Of a stretch of DNA of 64,000 bases, positions 1 through 12,010 are shown one piece after another; the first letter of the stretch is position 1, and each line of letters opens with the position of its first letter. Under the pieces are notes generated by a model. It worked only from the letters and a program-made list of their open reading frames with translations, did not search any database and was not told the origin of the DNA. The position numbers and the translations under genes are program-made. The stretch is from Elmis aenea (lineage: Eukaryota > Arthropoda > Insecta > Coleoptera > Elmidae): positions 3,534,868-3,598,867 of the forward strand of contig OX393577.1 in assembly GCA_947652605.1 (NCBI GenBank). Direction: 5' to 3'.

Positions 1-3000
1 CGCACTCGATAGGAGAATACTAAGTAGAAATTTATTACAGAATCTATATCGACTTGACTGGGATTAGTAATATAGTAAAATGATTATGAATAAATTATTT
101 AAAAAGAAACCAATGGCACGCAATTAAACCTATATTTTTTTATACACAGATTCGTATCAGACTAACAAAACCATGAAAATAAAGGCAATAAGGGCAACAG
201 CATAATTAAACACATATAGGATGTTCCAAATGGAAAGTTGCATACCAAAATCATAAAGGTTCAAAATATTTTACAACTCGTCACATAGTTTTTCACCCCA
301 ACTGCAAACTTCTGAAGTTATTGTATGTTTTTGTACCATCTTAATGATAAATAAATTAACCAATTTTACTGATTTGACGATTAAATATATAAAAGAACCA
401 AACTAATTAGCAAATTTGTATTTCAAACATCATTTTTATCTGAATATAAAAATTCCTACTTAAACTAATACAGGTATTTTTAAAGCTATTAGAATTATTT
501 AACACTATTAATTTATTAGTTCAGCGACACATATTTCTTTATAAAGAAAAAAGCATTACAAATAAATGACATTTAGAGTTTATTTTGTACTATTCTATTT
601 TTTAAAAAATTAAGTAGAGTATGTTATGTAATAAAGAACGTGTAAAAATTATTAGCGTACTGTAATTATTGTAAGATATGATTAAGTTATAATGGATTAT
701 TAACAAAAGATTAAACTATATTTTTATTGCTGTAACTTCGTTTTTATCTCAAAGGACATTCTGCGTTTTAATTTTATTTCCATTCAACGCTGCAATATTT
801 TTTTATGCTAATTGCCTCTCTGTTTCATTTCCCTTTGTGTCCAATTTTACCATAAAAGTACGTTCATTGTCGTTCGACGATATTAAACTTGTTTTGTTTA
901 CTTTAACAAAAAGCTACGCGAGCAAATGCATTTTACTGAAAGAATGTGAAACTGTAAAGCACAAAAATGCCTCTCGTTTATGTACACATGCAGAAAAGTT
1001 TGAATAAACGGTTGGCCTTTTAAGCGAACGACAGAAAAGTACTCTTATCCCGCTATCACGTAGTGGGGATCTGTTACAAGTGTTGCCACAGGAAGGAAGC
1101 ACCTGTAGAACGATTCTACCTTGGGCCTTTGGAGAAAACAGGCATGCAATATTTTACGTTGACAATCGTAGACAAATTGATTTTATTTGGAAACCCAGGT
1201 GTTCTTATGCGCCATATATGCTCGTTGCTTTTATATGTTTGGTCAGATTGTTAGCAATGACTAGTGATTATCGTTAAAGCGTAAAAAAAAAAGAAATATA
1301 AAAGCTTAATTTTGTTTTGATAAATAACCTACATTTTTAAACCAGTTTTAAGCGGTGAATTGACATATTATGTACCAAAAGCAAATGTGTCACATAGAAC
1401 ACTGAACAGGGACTTCATCTATTTATATACCAGTTTAGGATTTAGTTTTAACCTTATGAGATAGTAATGGTTTATTTATTTATTTAACATATTAACATAA
1501 AAAGATTATAATTTTGACCCTGATTGGTTCACCGTTTTTTTAAGATGACAAATATCATCCTTTTTAAATCATTGAAATTAATGATTTTGGTGTTAATTTA
1601 TAATGAAATGTTATAAATGTAAGCGCCTTGACAAGTCGCCTACCGCTTGCCTCTATCTGTCTGCATATGCAAGAAGGAACTATGTCTATAAATCATAGTA
1701 CTGGAGGGTTTTACTGTTAATAATTCAGGATAAGTTGTCGATGTGTTTGCATGGCCACAGTTGTTAGAACTTGAGTTGTACTTTGTATTCCAAACTGAGC
1801 AGTTCAGCTTAAATTATTGTAATATATTTTTATTTATGAACTATCTATTTTATTTCTAAACCGCGACGCGGTCGCTAAGATTTTTAGAGTCAAAAACCAC
1901 TGTTTGACATTTAAAGGATTTCATATTGAAGCAACTCACATGAAAATTAGGGCAGTTATAAACGTATATTGCCGCCAATACAATTTTTCAATGTTATGTA
2001 ACAAATTACTGTTCATTTAGTATTTAATAAATTCTCCATTACATCAGGCAGGCCATGTAAATAAACCCCACAATGTTACGCTAACAGGTACTTAATATTT
2101 GCTTTACAACGCCATTTTCCACTCGCTCTGACATAAATTGAACAAATGAAGGACTTGCTGACTAACAACGTGTGATATATTGAGGTAAAATAAATTTGCT
2201 AACCCAAACTTGTCAAAGTAACGGCTGCAAAACAAACATTTAATTTGTAATCTTAATTAGCCTCCCTAATCATAATTGGCTGCTAACCTGTATCACGGGC
2301 AAAATTAATGACTTAATGGGTGTTGCTACATTAGCTGGATTGCATTCTGGTTAAACAGCTTCTAAGTTAGAGAAGTTTTTTTTCGGTAATCCGATATTTG
2401 TCTTAGCTGTTACTGTGTGTAAAGTTGGAGTTTAAGCAATGGTTAAAATACTTCTAACCACACACAAATGACAGCTACAAAATTCGATTATATATATATG
2501 AATTGAAAAGATGTCGACCATAAGTTGTATTGTAAATATATTTAATTGGTTTTGTGGTCTTTACTGAAGACTTCAGTGGGGCATAAAGAAAACTCTTTGT
2601 TGATCACCAATATTTCGGATTTATTTCTATCCTTCCTCAGGGTTACTATACAACAGGAACATTTATTTGTAACACAAACATGAATAAAAACAAAGTGTTT
2701 CTATTATAGTTTCTACTTACTCAAAGCGAGAATGTATTAAGAAGCTGAACCAATTGGAACGCCAGAGTAGAAATTCATTTAAAATTTAGATACGTTCAAA
2801 ATTTTAACCCTTTTCGTTAAATACAAATTTTAAATTAAATATTAAATTTAAATTAAATACGATGATGTAAAAAATCCTGGAGTTTTTCAAAAACACAGGA
2901 CTTCTTACAGGGGCCATTACAAGAGGGTACAACAGACCAATAGGTCGCAGTACAGGAACCCGCAAGGGGACCACCTCCGCGGAAATAATAATAAAACTTA

Positions 3001-5116
3001 ATTAGTTCAGATGTGTGGATAGAAGTTTCTCAATTTGTTTACCTAAAGAAAACAATAATTGACTACATAAATGATTCTAAAATAAATTTTAATTTGCTGC
3101 AAATTGTATATACGTGAAAACTGTTTTCCCCAAAGAAAATTATTATAAGAAAATCTGTGTTTAGTCAAATATGAAATATTTACTTCGCGTTTTATAAAAG
3201 TATATCAAAAAAACCTGTTAATAATAACTTTAAAGTTTGTGAATTTACTCTATTTTTAATGTTCAAAGTCTTATAAAATTTGAAGGGGTTAAATATTTTA
3301 AAAAATAAATACTTTTGCTTAGTAAAACTTATGAACAAATACTTTATTTTTAAATTACATTTCTTTTAACAAACAAAAAATGTTTGCATGCAACAAGTAA
3401 ATATTTCTTTATTTATTTGGCTTCCGAAGCTTACTAGCTCGTGCTACAAATCATTCTATTATCTGCTCAAAGAACGTGAAGGAAGGGTGTGTTTCCATGC
3501 TTAAAGAGTCCAACTTTTATCCGCTAGAGAACTGCCACTTTATTGAGATCTTTGCCGGTTATAGATTTTTATATTTTGAACGTGACGTCAAACGCTATTT
3601 TCAAAAACGAAATTTATCTCTTTCTAAGTTTATCAATCTATGCAAAACAGCTGTCTGATAATTAAATCGAATTAGTACCCAAAACGAGCGTGTGCAAAAT
3701 TCATTAAAACTGCTAAATTTTCGGCAAGGGACCTACTTTATACAACCGTCGAGTTCAAATTACCACGAAGCAGATAAGGCACACGTTCAGTTTGACAACG
3801 TGGGTTTGCTCGTTATATTTCAAATATTAAATTTCATGGCTGCACTGTTGTGGGTAATTTTCAAAATATCCTCATAATAGTCTTTGGCTTTAAGGCCTTT
3901 AAATATTTCATTTGAATTTTAACGAGACTTTAGGAAGCTCCGAGGAAGAGTAAGTAAGGTACAGATAATGTTGAAACTTCCTTTGAAGTGAATCTTTTTT
4001 TGCCTCATTGAAAAAATTATTTACACTTCCTTAAAAAGGCTTTAATTTTATAATGGGTTTCAAATGTTTTATTCATTAATCTAATTTATTGTTGGCCTGT
4101 TTTCTTCAATAGTTAATGCAAATTCAGTTTCACTTTATAACATAATAATAAAATTTGGGATTTGGTATTATCTAGTTTGTTTCACAGTAGGGAAATCATT
4201 TACGAAATTCTATTAACATTATTATTATTACGTACAGAAAGGAGATCACACAAAATGCAAAAATTACAGAGGAAAAAGGGTGACGAATTCTCCAAGTCCG
4301 GGAGAGTAATTAAAAATAAAATTGAAAGAAATTTGGATGAAAACGAAGAACAATGTTAATTCCGACAAGGACGCTCTTGCATAGAGAATATTTTCTGTCT
4401 AAAGCAAGTCGTTAAAAAAAGATTAGCTTGTAATTTAGAAACGGGCGATTGTAAACTCGGCACAAAGTCAGGTAGAAGGATTAAACGTATAGTAATCTGG
4501 GCACACCATAAAATTTTGCTGAAAAGGTGGTATAGTAAACTCGGCACAACCACACACAATAATGCTTAGATTGATTTCTAAAATGTTTTTAACTTATTTT
4601 TATTTTTATTTAAGTGTAATAAAAGTAAATTATTTAATTAAAAACTTTATTATTTCAGAGCAAAAAATTTATTTATCAGTAGGTACATATTACATATTAG
4701 AATAATAATGCGAAACTAATTTTACAAACTGTAAATCGCTAATGCCACCATTCTGATAATTTGAAATGTGGTTCCGTTCTGGTATTTATATGGGGTTTGA
4801 ATACTGTTTACTTTAATTTTAATATATATTTCTTCTTGAATTTTTAATAATACTTCTACAAATATGAATAAGCAAGGGTGGCTACTGTTGAAAGAATTGT
4901 TTAGATGGGAATTAAATGATTCGCATGCATTGGTCGTCATATTTAAGGATGCATTCATTTCAGCCCATATCTCGGGAGGAAATTCTGCATCTTCCGAAAT
5001 GTAATTATCAATCGGAAAACAAGTATAGGTAATAACATTCTACCCTATCACTTGTGCCCAGTTTACTATAGGGATTAACGATAATGTTTTAATGACACCC
5101 CGCTATTTGGGGATTT
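1..5116. other. AT-rich non-coding stretch, presumed Nmdar2 intron
   Basis: Only short chance-level reading frames are present and I recognise no exon, RNA gene or complete repeat. If the receptor exon at 37.4-37.9 kb is read correctly and its second exon lies beyond the left edge, this is intronic. Small internal exons cannot be excluded by eye. Confidence 0.4.
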
Positions 5117-5368
5117 GTGCCGAGATTACATCTGGCCTTAGAAACACACGTGGTTTTTGTGGATTTGCAGAGTGCCTACGATACAGTGCCCCTGTTTGGG
5201 CTATGGGAAGTTGTAAAATATAAAGGCATTACTTATACACTGACACAGACAGTAAATAAATTGTACAGTGATATGACCAGCTACGTGAATGTGGGAAATA
5301 TAATACCAAATACATTGCAGTTGGAGATCCGTAAATATTGTATAGCGAAGTGTAAGAGTGTTATTTGA
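5117..5368 (+). pseudogene. LINE reverse transcriptase fragment (palm, first catalytic Asp)
   Basis: An 83-codon open stretch carries the reverse transcriptase motif F-V-D-L-x3-Y-D (residues 14-22 of the ORF), where the first Asp is a catalytic metal ligand. The following residues, through the 'DMTSYVNVGN' segment, also fit the RT palm of RTE-like or related non-LTR retrotransposons. Nothing of the endonuclease, fingers or FADD box is adjacent, and similarity stops near residue 65. This is a short, dead internal fragment about 230 bp long. The clade is not certain. Confidence 0.7.
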
Positions 5369-5400
5369 TAATAGTGTATAAGCCAGGCGAGACTTTATTT

Positions 5401-5625
5401 TTATTTGAGTTTATCTAGTGTTAATGCCTCGAGTAGTTCTTTCTTATAAATTAAATGTGTTACTACTTGGGTCTGTAAGTCTAGACTTAATTTCATTTGA
5501 AGTGAACGTGGCAATACCTCATATATTTCTAAGATCCAAAAAGCAAGCAAAAGCATAGTGGACAAATACATCCACATATCTCTTTTCGTTGGTCTAACCC
5601 TATGGTCGCATATTTTTAATATCAA
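5401..5625 (-). other. Unrecognised leucine-rich ORF, possible relic exon
   Basis: A 74-codon open frame runs on the minus strand and ends just before an AATAAA-like signal. Its last 40 codons are rich in Leu, Lys and Glu and look more like real protein than the surrounding noise. A plausible acceptor (pyrimidine-rich tract ending in CTTAG) precedes that part at about 5531. I could not assign a family. It may be a relic of a retroposed gene or simply a chance ORF. Confidence 0.2.
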
Positions 5626-6344
5626 TTTTACAATTATGCTTGCCTTTTTCAGTCGTATTTGGAACAGAAAAAAAACACTGCGAAAGGTTATGAAACTAAC
5701 ATCAGAAAGATAAGGTATGAAGATAGCAACAATAAATATTATAAGATATGTAAAGTGACTAAAAATAAATTTTCAATATAATTAATTTTGTCGTGATTTA
5801 TTTTTTTACCACATCACGAAAAGAATTGTTGTTGAAAAATACCAATTCGCTGTATTTTCTCAATAAATATAAATTTTACATTACAAGGATGGTAATGTTG
5901 TATTTAACTTTTATAGCTCTTCTCGGATTAATTAAAATTAAGTTTCATTATTTATTTATTTGTACCATTCGATTTTATATTTCACTCACTGAAGTTTCAT
6001 TTTATTATACCGGATAATGAAGGTAATTACTTCAAGTAATTTGGATGCACAGTCGTACGATTAATTGGTTTAATTCGCTATTTATAAGATTTTAATGCCC
6101 TAGGGGCTGGTGGAGGTGCCGAGTTGTTTACTAAGGATTTACTAATTCATTGTTATCTCCGTATCAAAGTGATTTAAAAAAAAATGTTGCTTTACAGACG
6201 ATATAAACAAAACTAGGTAATGTGACTTTAAATACAAGAAACTGACGTATAAATATTAAAAATATCTAATGAAAACAATTACTTTCCTAATAGCTTTCTC
6301 AAAATTTAATTGATCTTTTGATAATACACTTCCGGCACTCATAC
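5626..6344. other. No feature seen
   Basis: AT-rich sequence with short chance ORFs. The TAA at 6345-6347 just after it is the left target-site duplication of the next element. Confidence 0.4.
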
Positions 6345-6347
6345 TAA

Positions 6348-6987
6348 CCAGGGAAAATCACAATATGTTGTCGCTAGAATCTGATCAAGGCTGTGTTTAT
6401 TGCATCCAAAACATCAAAACTAAATGTTTTGCAGAGTTATACGTGCCACTGGCCATTTCCCTCGGCAAAATAGGGGAAAAACTGAAAAGTTGAATAATAA
6501 CGATAATTTTTGCGATCGCCTTGGCCATGAAACCGTCAGAGATATAATCGAAATACTTCTATTTACCAATTCGCGCATCCTTTCCAAGTAAAGTGGTGCA
6601 AAGTTTTTGGAAAAATCCTTAACGGTTCCGGAGAAAAACGTCAAAAACGAAACCCCTGCAAAAGCACTGTGCTTTAAGAAGTTGTGGTATTTCTGTTATA
6701 ACTAAATCTATGCGACTTGCATAAGCGTTTTTAACATAAGGGAAACTGTTTTTACAAAGGCCTCGTTTTTCGCGGTTTTCTCCGGAACCGTTAAAGATTT
6801 TTTCAAAAAGTTTTCACTGTTTTAATTGCAAAGGATGCGCGACTTGGTGAATAGAAAAATTTCGATTTTAACTTTGACGGTTTCATGGCCAACGCGATCG
6901 CAAAAATTACCTTTGTTATTCAACTTTTAGGTTTTTTCATTATTTTTCCGAAGGAAATAGCAAGTGGCACGTATAACTCTGCAAAAC
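6348..6987. mobile_element. Harbinger-like element with ~300-bp inverted repeats, copy A (right end lost)
   Basis: The left end reads CCAGGGAAAATCAC and is preceded by TAA, the expected 3-bp target duplication. The left arm (about 6348-6655) and right arm (about 6762-6987) are long inverted repeats of one another; each has a 'tgcaaaggatgcgcga'-type core and a Trp-free, non-coding interior. The right arm breaks off after 'tgcaaaac', so roughly the last 90 bp of the family are missing and no right duplication can be seen. No transposase is encoded. Assignment to PIF/Harbinger rests on the TWA duplications of the other copies. Confidence 0.7.
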
Positions 6988-8384
6988 GAAAGAAAATACT
7001 TACTCGAAAACAACAAGAACTGGCAATCAAAGTAAAACTGGATACTTTTTTGAAAGTGTTATATGTATAGGTACAAACAATTCATTAAGAGAAAACAAGG
7101 AATAAATATATTTAATTTTTTGGGGACAAAAATTATAACAACTCTTTCACGAAAATCAGAAAAAATCACCTCTAAGAAAACATCGCCTGGCACTATTCAT
7201 TCTCGTTTGTTGCTCACGCGAATTTACTTCCGCCCACGTACGTGAAAAATTAGGGGGAACATTGCTCATGGGTCTCTGGATGTCATTTTAGTAGCATTTA
7301 CTGACGCACCTTTATATCGTTTGGACACGAACCGCCTTCAAATTTCCAAGTGGCGGACTTTATCACGGCACGCTACTTTAAAAAGGCTTTCGCAAAAAGA
7401 ATTTATTTTGGGTAAAGCTAAAAATAGACAACTCTTTTATTGAAAATTTGAAAAAAAAAGAGTGAACTTGTCTTGTTTAAGCAATCACAGGTTATTAAAA
7501 TGTTGCACTAATAAGTATGTTCCAAATCAGGTGAATATACTCACCTTCATAAAAAGTTACTAGTAAGTTAGCAAAGTGATGCACACTTAATATTATCTGC
7601 GATATATCTAATCTATAAACAGGTAGAAATTTTAGCACAAAATATTTGTAAAAATGTTATGATCATATAGTTTAAATAGACCAATAATGAACTTCAGGCA
7701 GACAATCACGTCTTGAAGTTCATTTCCTGCAATTATATCACATAGCGAATTTCCATGAAATTTTGACACAAAGGAAATTCCAAGCTACTAGCACAGTTCA
7801 AAACTAGGACATAATATTTAAAGTTCCTCCCATACATACATATCAAAGTGTTCTTTCATGCCATAGAGAGTCTTGTACCTTTAAATTTACAATTTTGTTG
7901 TTAGGATTTAGGTTACTAATTTAATTTTCTGTGTCAATATATTTAAAGCAAACGTTTACTTTTTCATTTAAAAAACTTTTTTCCCATATAAACTTTGCTA
8001 AAATCTGCCCAATCGCTTGCGTCCTAGGATATTGTTTTTTATTGACATTTTAAACCCACTGTCACAAAAAAACGGGTGAATTTTGCGAAAATTTCAGTGA
8101 TACGATAAAAATTTTAGATTCATTCTACTCCTGCATGGCAACTGTGAAATAATTGTAATATTGTTGCTCTTACAGTTGACCCACATCAGATCCTGTAGCC
8201 AGTAGCTAAAGATAGAATAACAAGCCAATTATAGCATGAATTACTTCAATACCTCAAAGAAAATATTTATTATGTTTTCATATCTATACAGTAACCTGAA
8301 TATAAGAGCATTAAATAAGTTTTAACAACATCAGTGAAGTGTCTTTATAACACAATTCAACATAAAATTAATCGACCTTTTTTT
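6988..8384. other. No feature seen
   Basis: AT-rich presumed intron sequence. Short ORFs at 7063-7245 and elsewhere have no recognisable motifs. Confidence 0.35.
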
Positions 8385-8644
8385 TTGAAAAAATTGTCTA
8401 CGCCACTGCATTTTTATCAAAAAAGTACCTGTAGAACGTCAAAATTATTTTTCTTTATTATAGCCATAAAACGAAAAGTCGAAAAATCGAGTTATCGGTG
8501 ATAACTCGAAAACAAAAGACGATAACCATTTTTTCACCATTAACTTTTTCTCAAAAAAAGAGATCGTGGAAGCGGGGTCAGTTTTTCTATACCTCTTATA
8601 GTTACCGAGATTCCTTATAAAAACATCGAAATTTGCCCACCCTG
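8385..8644. repeat. Fragment of a TA-flanked mariner-type MITE
   Basis: The right end reads CCCACCCTG followed by TATA, the usual terminus of the many short TA-flanked elements in this window. The interior contains repeated 'gataactcga'-like palindromic words. No matching left end was found, so this is a solo end or truncated copy. Confidence 0.45.
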
Positions 8645-8759
8645 TATATCATTTTAGGATCGACACTAGCATACACTTGTGAAACAAAACCAGTTATTAC
8701 AAGAGCAAAAAAAAAAAGAAATGAAATTCAACCATTACGGAACATAACTAATACATAAT

Positions 8760-9040
8760 TAATAGAAACAATTAGAAACGGGCAGATTAGAAAAATTGTA
8801 AAATAACACCAATGAACGAAGGGATAAGATGAAGGAGGCCAGAATGGGATAAACACACTTTCTGAATGAACGATAACAGATCAAAGTAAAGTAAAAACCG
8901 CCGAGATAACATACCTACAGATCAAAGAAAGGTGTGACGTCCACAAAAGAGATGGCGTAAATGTCTTTAAACATGGAAAAAAACAGGCTATAAGCCTAAA
9001 AACACGAAGAAGAGAAGAATAAATCAGTCGGAAAAGCTTA
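8760..9040 (+). pseudogene. LINE ORF2 C-terminal relic
   Basis: With stops and frame shifts, the translation gives the tail of a non-LTR retrotransposon ORF2: R-D-N-I-P-T followed by R-P-Q-K-R-W and then T-G-Y-K-P, with a purine-rich end (gaagaagaga). The same tail order is seen in the better preserved copy at 28.6-28.9 kb. It is heavily decayed and lacks the RT core. Confidence 0.5.
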
Positions 9041-9892
9041 TTCAGGATGAAGGCTTGAGTAAGTAAGTTAATTCGCCAACTTGTGATATCAATTCACCAC
9101 CACTAACGAACAGACGAACAGTTCTGCAGGTGAATATAATTAAAATTAAACTAAATGAATATCAAACTAAACATTAATAATTTACTTTGTTAATAAAATA
9201 TACGGTGACTTAACTAATACTAATTTTCATCAAAGATAATAACAACTACTTTTATAGCATTAGGATGTCAGCTTATTTCATGAGAAGTATTTAATTATGT
9301 TTCACTTAAATTAAAAAGAAAACTGCTATTCATTTCCATAAAATATTTTTCAATCATTGCTTTAAAATCTTCACTGCGCAAAAAAAACTAATAAAAGTAC
9401 GACTTTCATGCAACCTACAAACATCTCCAATTTTACTTATCGCTGACTCCTTTCATATTTTTACAAGCGAGCAAGTACACTCATTTCAGTTTTTTACCTG
9501 CGCAACTAAACAAAGGGCTCGCCACAAACAAAAAATAGCTAAATCACACTGCCAAATAGGTTCTTTTGTCTTGTTTAACTCACTTGTTTTTTTTTGTATG
9601 CAAGATACCCACGATAACATTAAAAGGGTCTGAACGAGTGAATTAGCTGTGGAAAAAGCATCACTTTTGCAGCCAGGCAAATTGAAACGCCTTAATTAAA
9701 CTAACGTATGTGTGGGCTGTACTAGATGCTTTTGTCTTATTTAAAAAAAAAATAAAGTTTATTTGTCCAAGGTCTGGATGACATAACGTTAAACGCCATT
9801 AAAGAACTTTTTTATTTTAATTTAAAAAAGATATAGAGCTATTGAAAAAATAAGTTTTTATTATACTTACCTTAACATTATCAACAGAAGTA
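9041..9892. other. No feature seen
   Basis: AT-rich presumed intron; the 64-codon minus-strand frame at 9486-9680 has no recognisable content. Confidence 0.35.
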
Positions 9893-10308
9893 TAACAAGT
9901 GCATTAAAAATAATCAATAATTTTTGGTACATACGCCCGAATGCAAATTGAGCTGAAAAAACACGTGCACGAGTGATTTTTTCTGATTCAACATGCTCAA
10001 AAATAATAGATTATTTGCAATGCACGAGTTATTTTTTGTCAGAAAATTTCCTTCACCTAACCAACCTATCAAATTAATGTATGTTATGTCAAATTTTACA
10101 AGTACTGTCAGAGTGATACGTCAGGGGTGTGGTTTAATCTATATTAAAGAAACGCTACTGGTCGCCGAAATTCGTCAAAAACTTATCAAGACCAACATTT
10201 TCAATTATCTCTCCAAATTTATATTTTCGACCAATCACAAACTCAGATTTCTCAGAAACGACCAATAAACGCATGAAAATCTGTTAATTGCGAAAAGGAT
10301 AGGCCCAG
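9893..10308 (+). repeat. Foldback repeat family G, copy 1
   Basis: About 415 bp shared with 33315-34313 (reverse) and 40560-41078 (forward). It begins near 'gtgcatt', contains 'gtcaggggtgtgg' and ends near 'aattgcgaaaaggata'. The three copies all carry similar small open frames (here 9993-10268), but these follow the repeat and have no protein-family motif, so I treat them as non-coding. This copy lacks the second hairpin arm present in the other two. Confidence 0.65.
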
Positions 10309-10399
10309 TAGTTGTATATTACAAGCATTGCTGTTTTTAAAGAGTATAACATTAAGTGTCACTACATGTCAACAAGTGCTAAAAATATATTAGAAATTA

Positions 10400-10920
10400 A
10401 CAGGTGATTTAAGAAGAGAAAGAATAATGGAAATCGAAGAGAAGTTAGCGGAACAACAAAACTTATTCAAAAATGCGTACCTTATAAACAACAAGAGCCC
10501 ACAACAATAGCAAGTTATGAAATTTTTAATATTTCAGCTAAACATCTGAAACCATTCTCTGATTGTAGTTTAATAAAAGAATGTATTAAAATGGCTGTAA
10601 ACTTGATTTGCACCGAAAAAAAAGCTTTTTTTCTTATATTATTTTATTTAGATCTACTACGGCAAGATACTTTGATGAAATGGCAGAAAATATAATATTA
10701 ACTCTTAAATTTACTGCTAATAAACTTTTTATCTTATTTACTTTGTCTTGATCTAATACTGCTCAACTTGTAGTTTTTTTTCGTGAAGGAGATATAAAGT
10801 TAAATGTTACTAAAGAATTATTAGATTTGGTAAGCACTAAAGGAACTACAACAGCTGAGAAACTCTATTTTGTATTAAAAACTGATTTAGAAATAAAAAA
10901 TCAGGTAATCGCTTCGAATT
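10400..10920 (+). pseudogene. hAT-type transposase relic, GTF2IRD2/ZBED-like
   Basis: Across three frames the translation matches the domesticated-transposase family represented by GTF2IRD2-like and ZBED-like proteins. An N-terminal block ('NAYLINNKSPQ', then 'HLKPFSDCSLIKEC') is followed by the 'VNLICTEKKAFF' segment and later by 'FFREGDIKLNVTKELLDL' and 'GTTTAEKLYFVLK'. Several stops and frameshifts interrupt it and the catalytic C-terminal part is absent. It follows 90 bp after repeat copy G1, which may or may not be related. Confidence 0.65.
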
Positions 10921-11692
10921 AACTACGCTTCTGACTAAGAAATTTAAAACCGACTTTTAGGGAATTCTTTGTATGTAAATGAGTTGCTCATATTGAAAAT
11001 TTATGCGCAAAAAAAAAATGTTTCAAAATTTCTCAGGACACTTCATACTTAGAAGAATCCCCATATTAACTAGAAAGTGGTACGATTTCATAAAATTTGC
11101 AAATGGCCCCTTAGCTTAAAAGATTGCGCGGGCCTGCAATGTTATTTTGTGTTTTTTTTTTGAAAGGTGTCCTGACTTTATTAATATTTTAATCTTTATT
11201 ATAAAATACATAAGTCGTTATAACTTTGCAACTGAATTTAGTAGCTTCAAAACACCAATAACAGTTTAACGTTATTTTCATTTTCATTCACCTTATCAAA
11301 CTTTAAAAAAACTGTGGACAAAGAGTTTTAGTTCATGAACAGCCCAACAAACTTTAAAACAGGTATCGTGTCATGTCAACAGAATGTCAAAGTTAGCGAA
11401 TCTACGAAAGTAGATTTGGGGATCTTGGAAAGTTTAGCTTTAGGACCGCTTTAGGACCAATACCATTAAGAACACCATAGCAACAGTTTCTTAAGCTAAA
11501 TACCCAGTTAAGACTAAATAAATCCACCATTAACGTAACATGAACTCGCTTGCGTCGATCAATCGAATGTTGGGGAAAGTCCCTAAGGTGCGTTTAATCT
11601 TATCAAATCTACTTTACAAAGAAACCGTTGTTAATCTTCGCTATTTCCTTGTTTCAAATTTGTATTTTAAAAAAAAGTTTCACACAAATACA
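10921..11692. other. No feature seen
   Basis: AT-rich presumed intron without recognisable motifs. Confidence 0.35.
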
Positions 11693-12010
11693 CAGGGTGT
11701 CCCAGATTACATTTCCAGCTTATTATAGGAGATACAAATTTGTTTAAATCAGATGAATTATTCCTTAGTATGAGAGGAGCCACAATCAAGTTTTAAAAGT
11801 ACAAAATTCCTCGTGCTTCAGATGTTTTAGAAAAAAATATGAAAATGTCGAATTTCTTTTTTCTCTCATAACTTTTTTGTCTTAGTCATTAAACAAATTT
11901 TATTTGTGCCTTTTGAATGTAGTTTTTTATGTAGAATGTAACTTCTATTATGTTAGATTTTAAGGTATTTATCACTTTTTATTTTTGAGATATTACCCCT
12001 AACTTCATTT
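11693..12010. repeat. Left part of a TA-flanked mariner-type MITE
   Basis: The end CAGGGTGTCCCAGAT and the following 'ataggagatacaa' match the start of the element at 30734. No matching right end was found, so the copy is incomplete. Confidence 0.4.

Noticed and set aside
9993..10268. 91-codon ORF, also seen at 40752-40943 and, reversed, at 33845-34174
   Set aside because: The similarity between copies is that of a whole non-coding repeat, continues outside the ORFs, and the frames differ in length and start.
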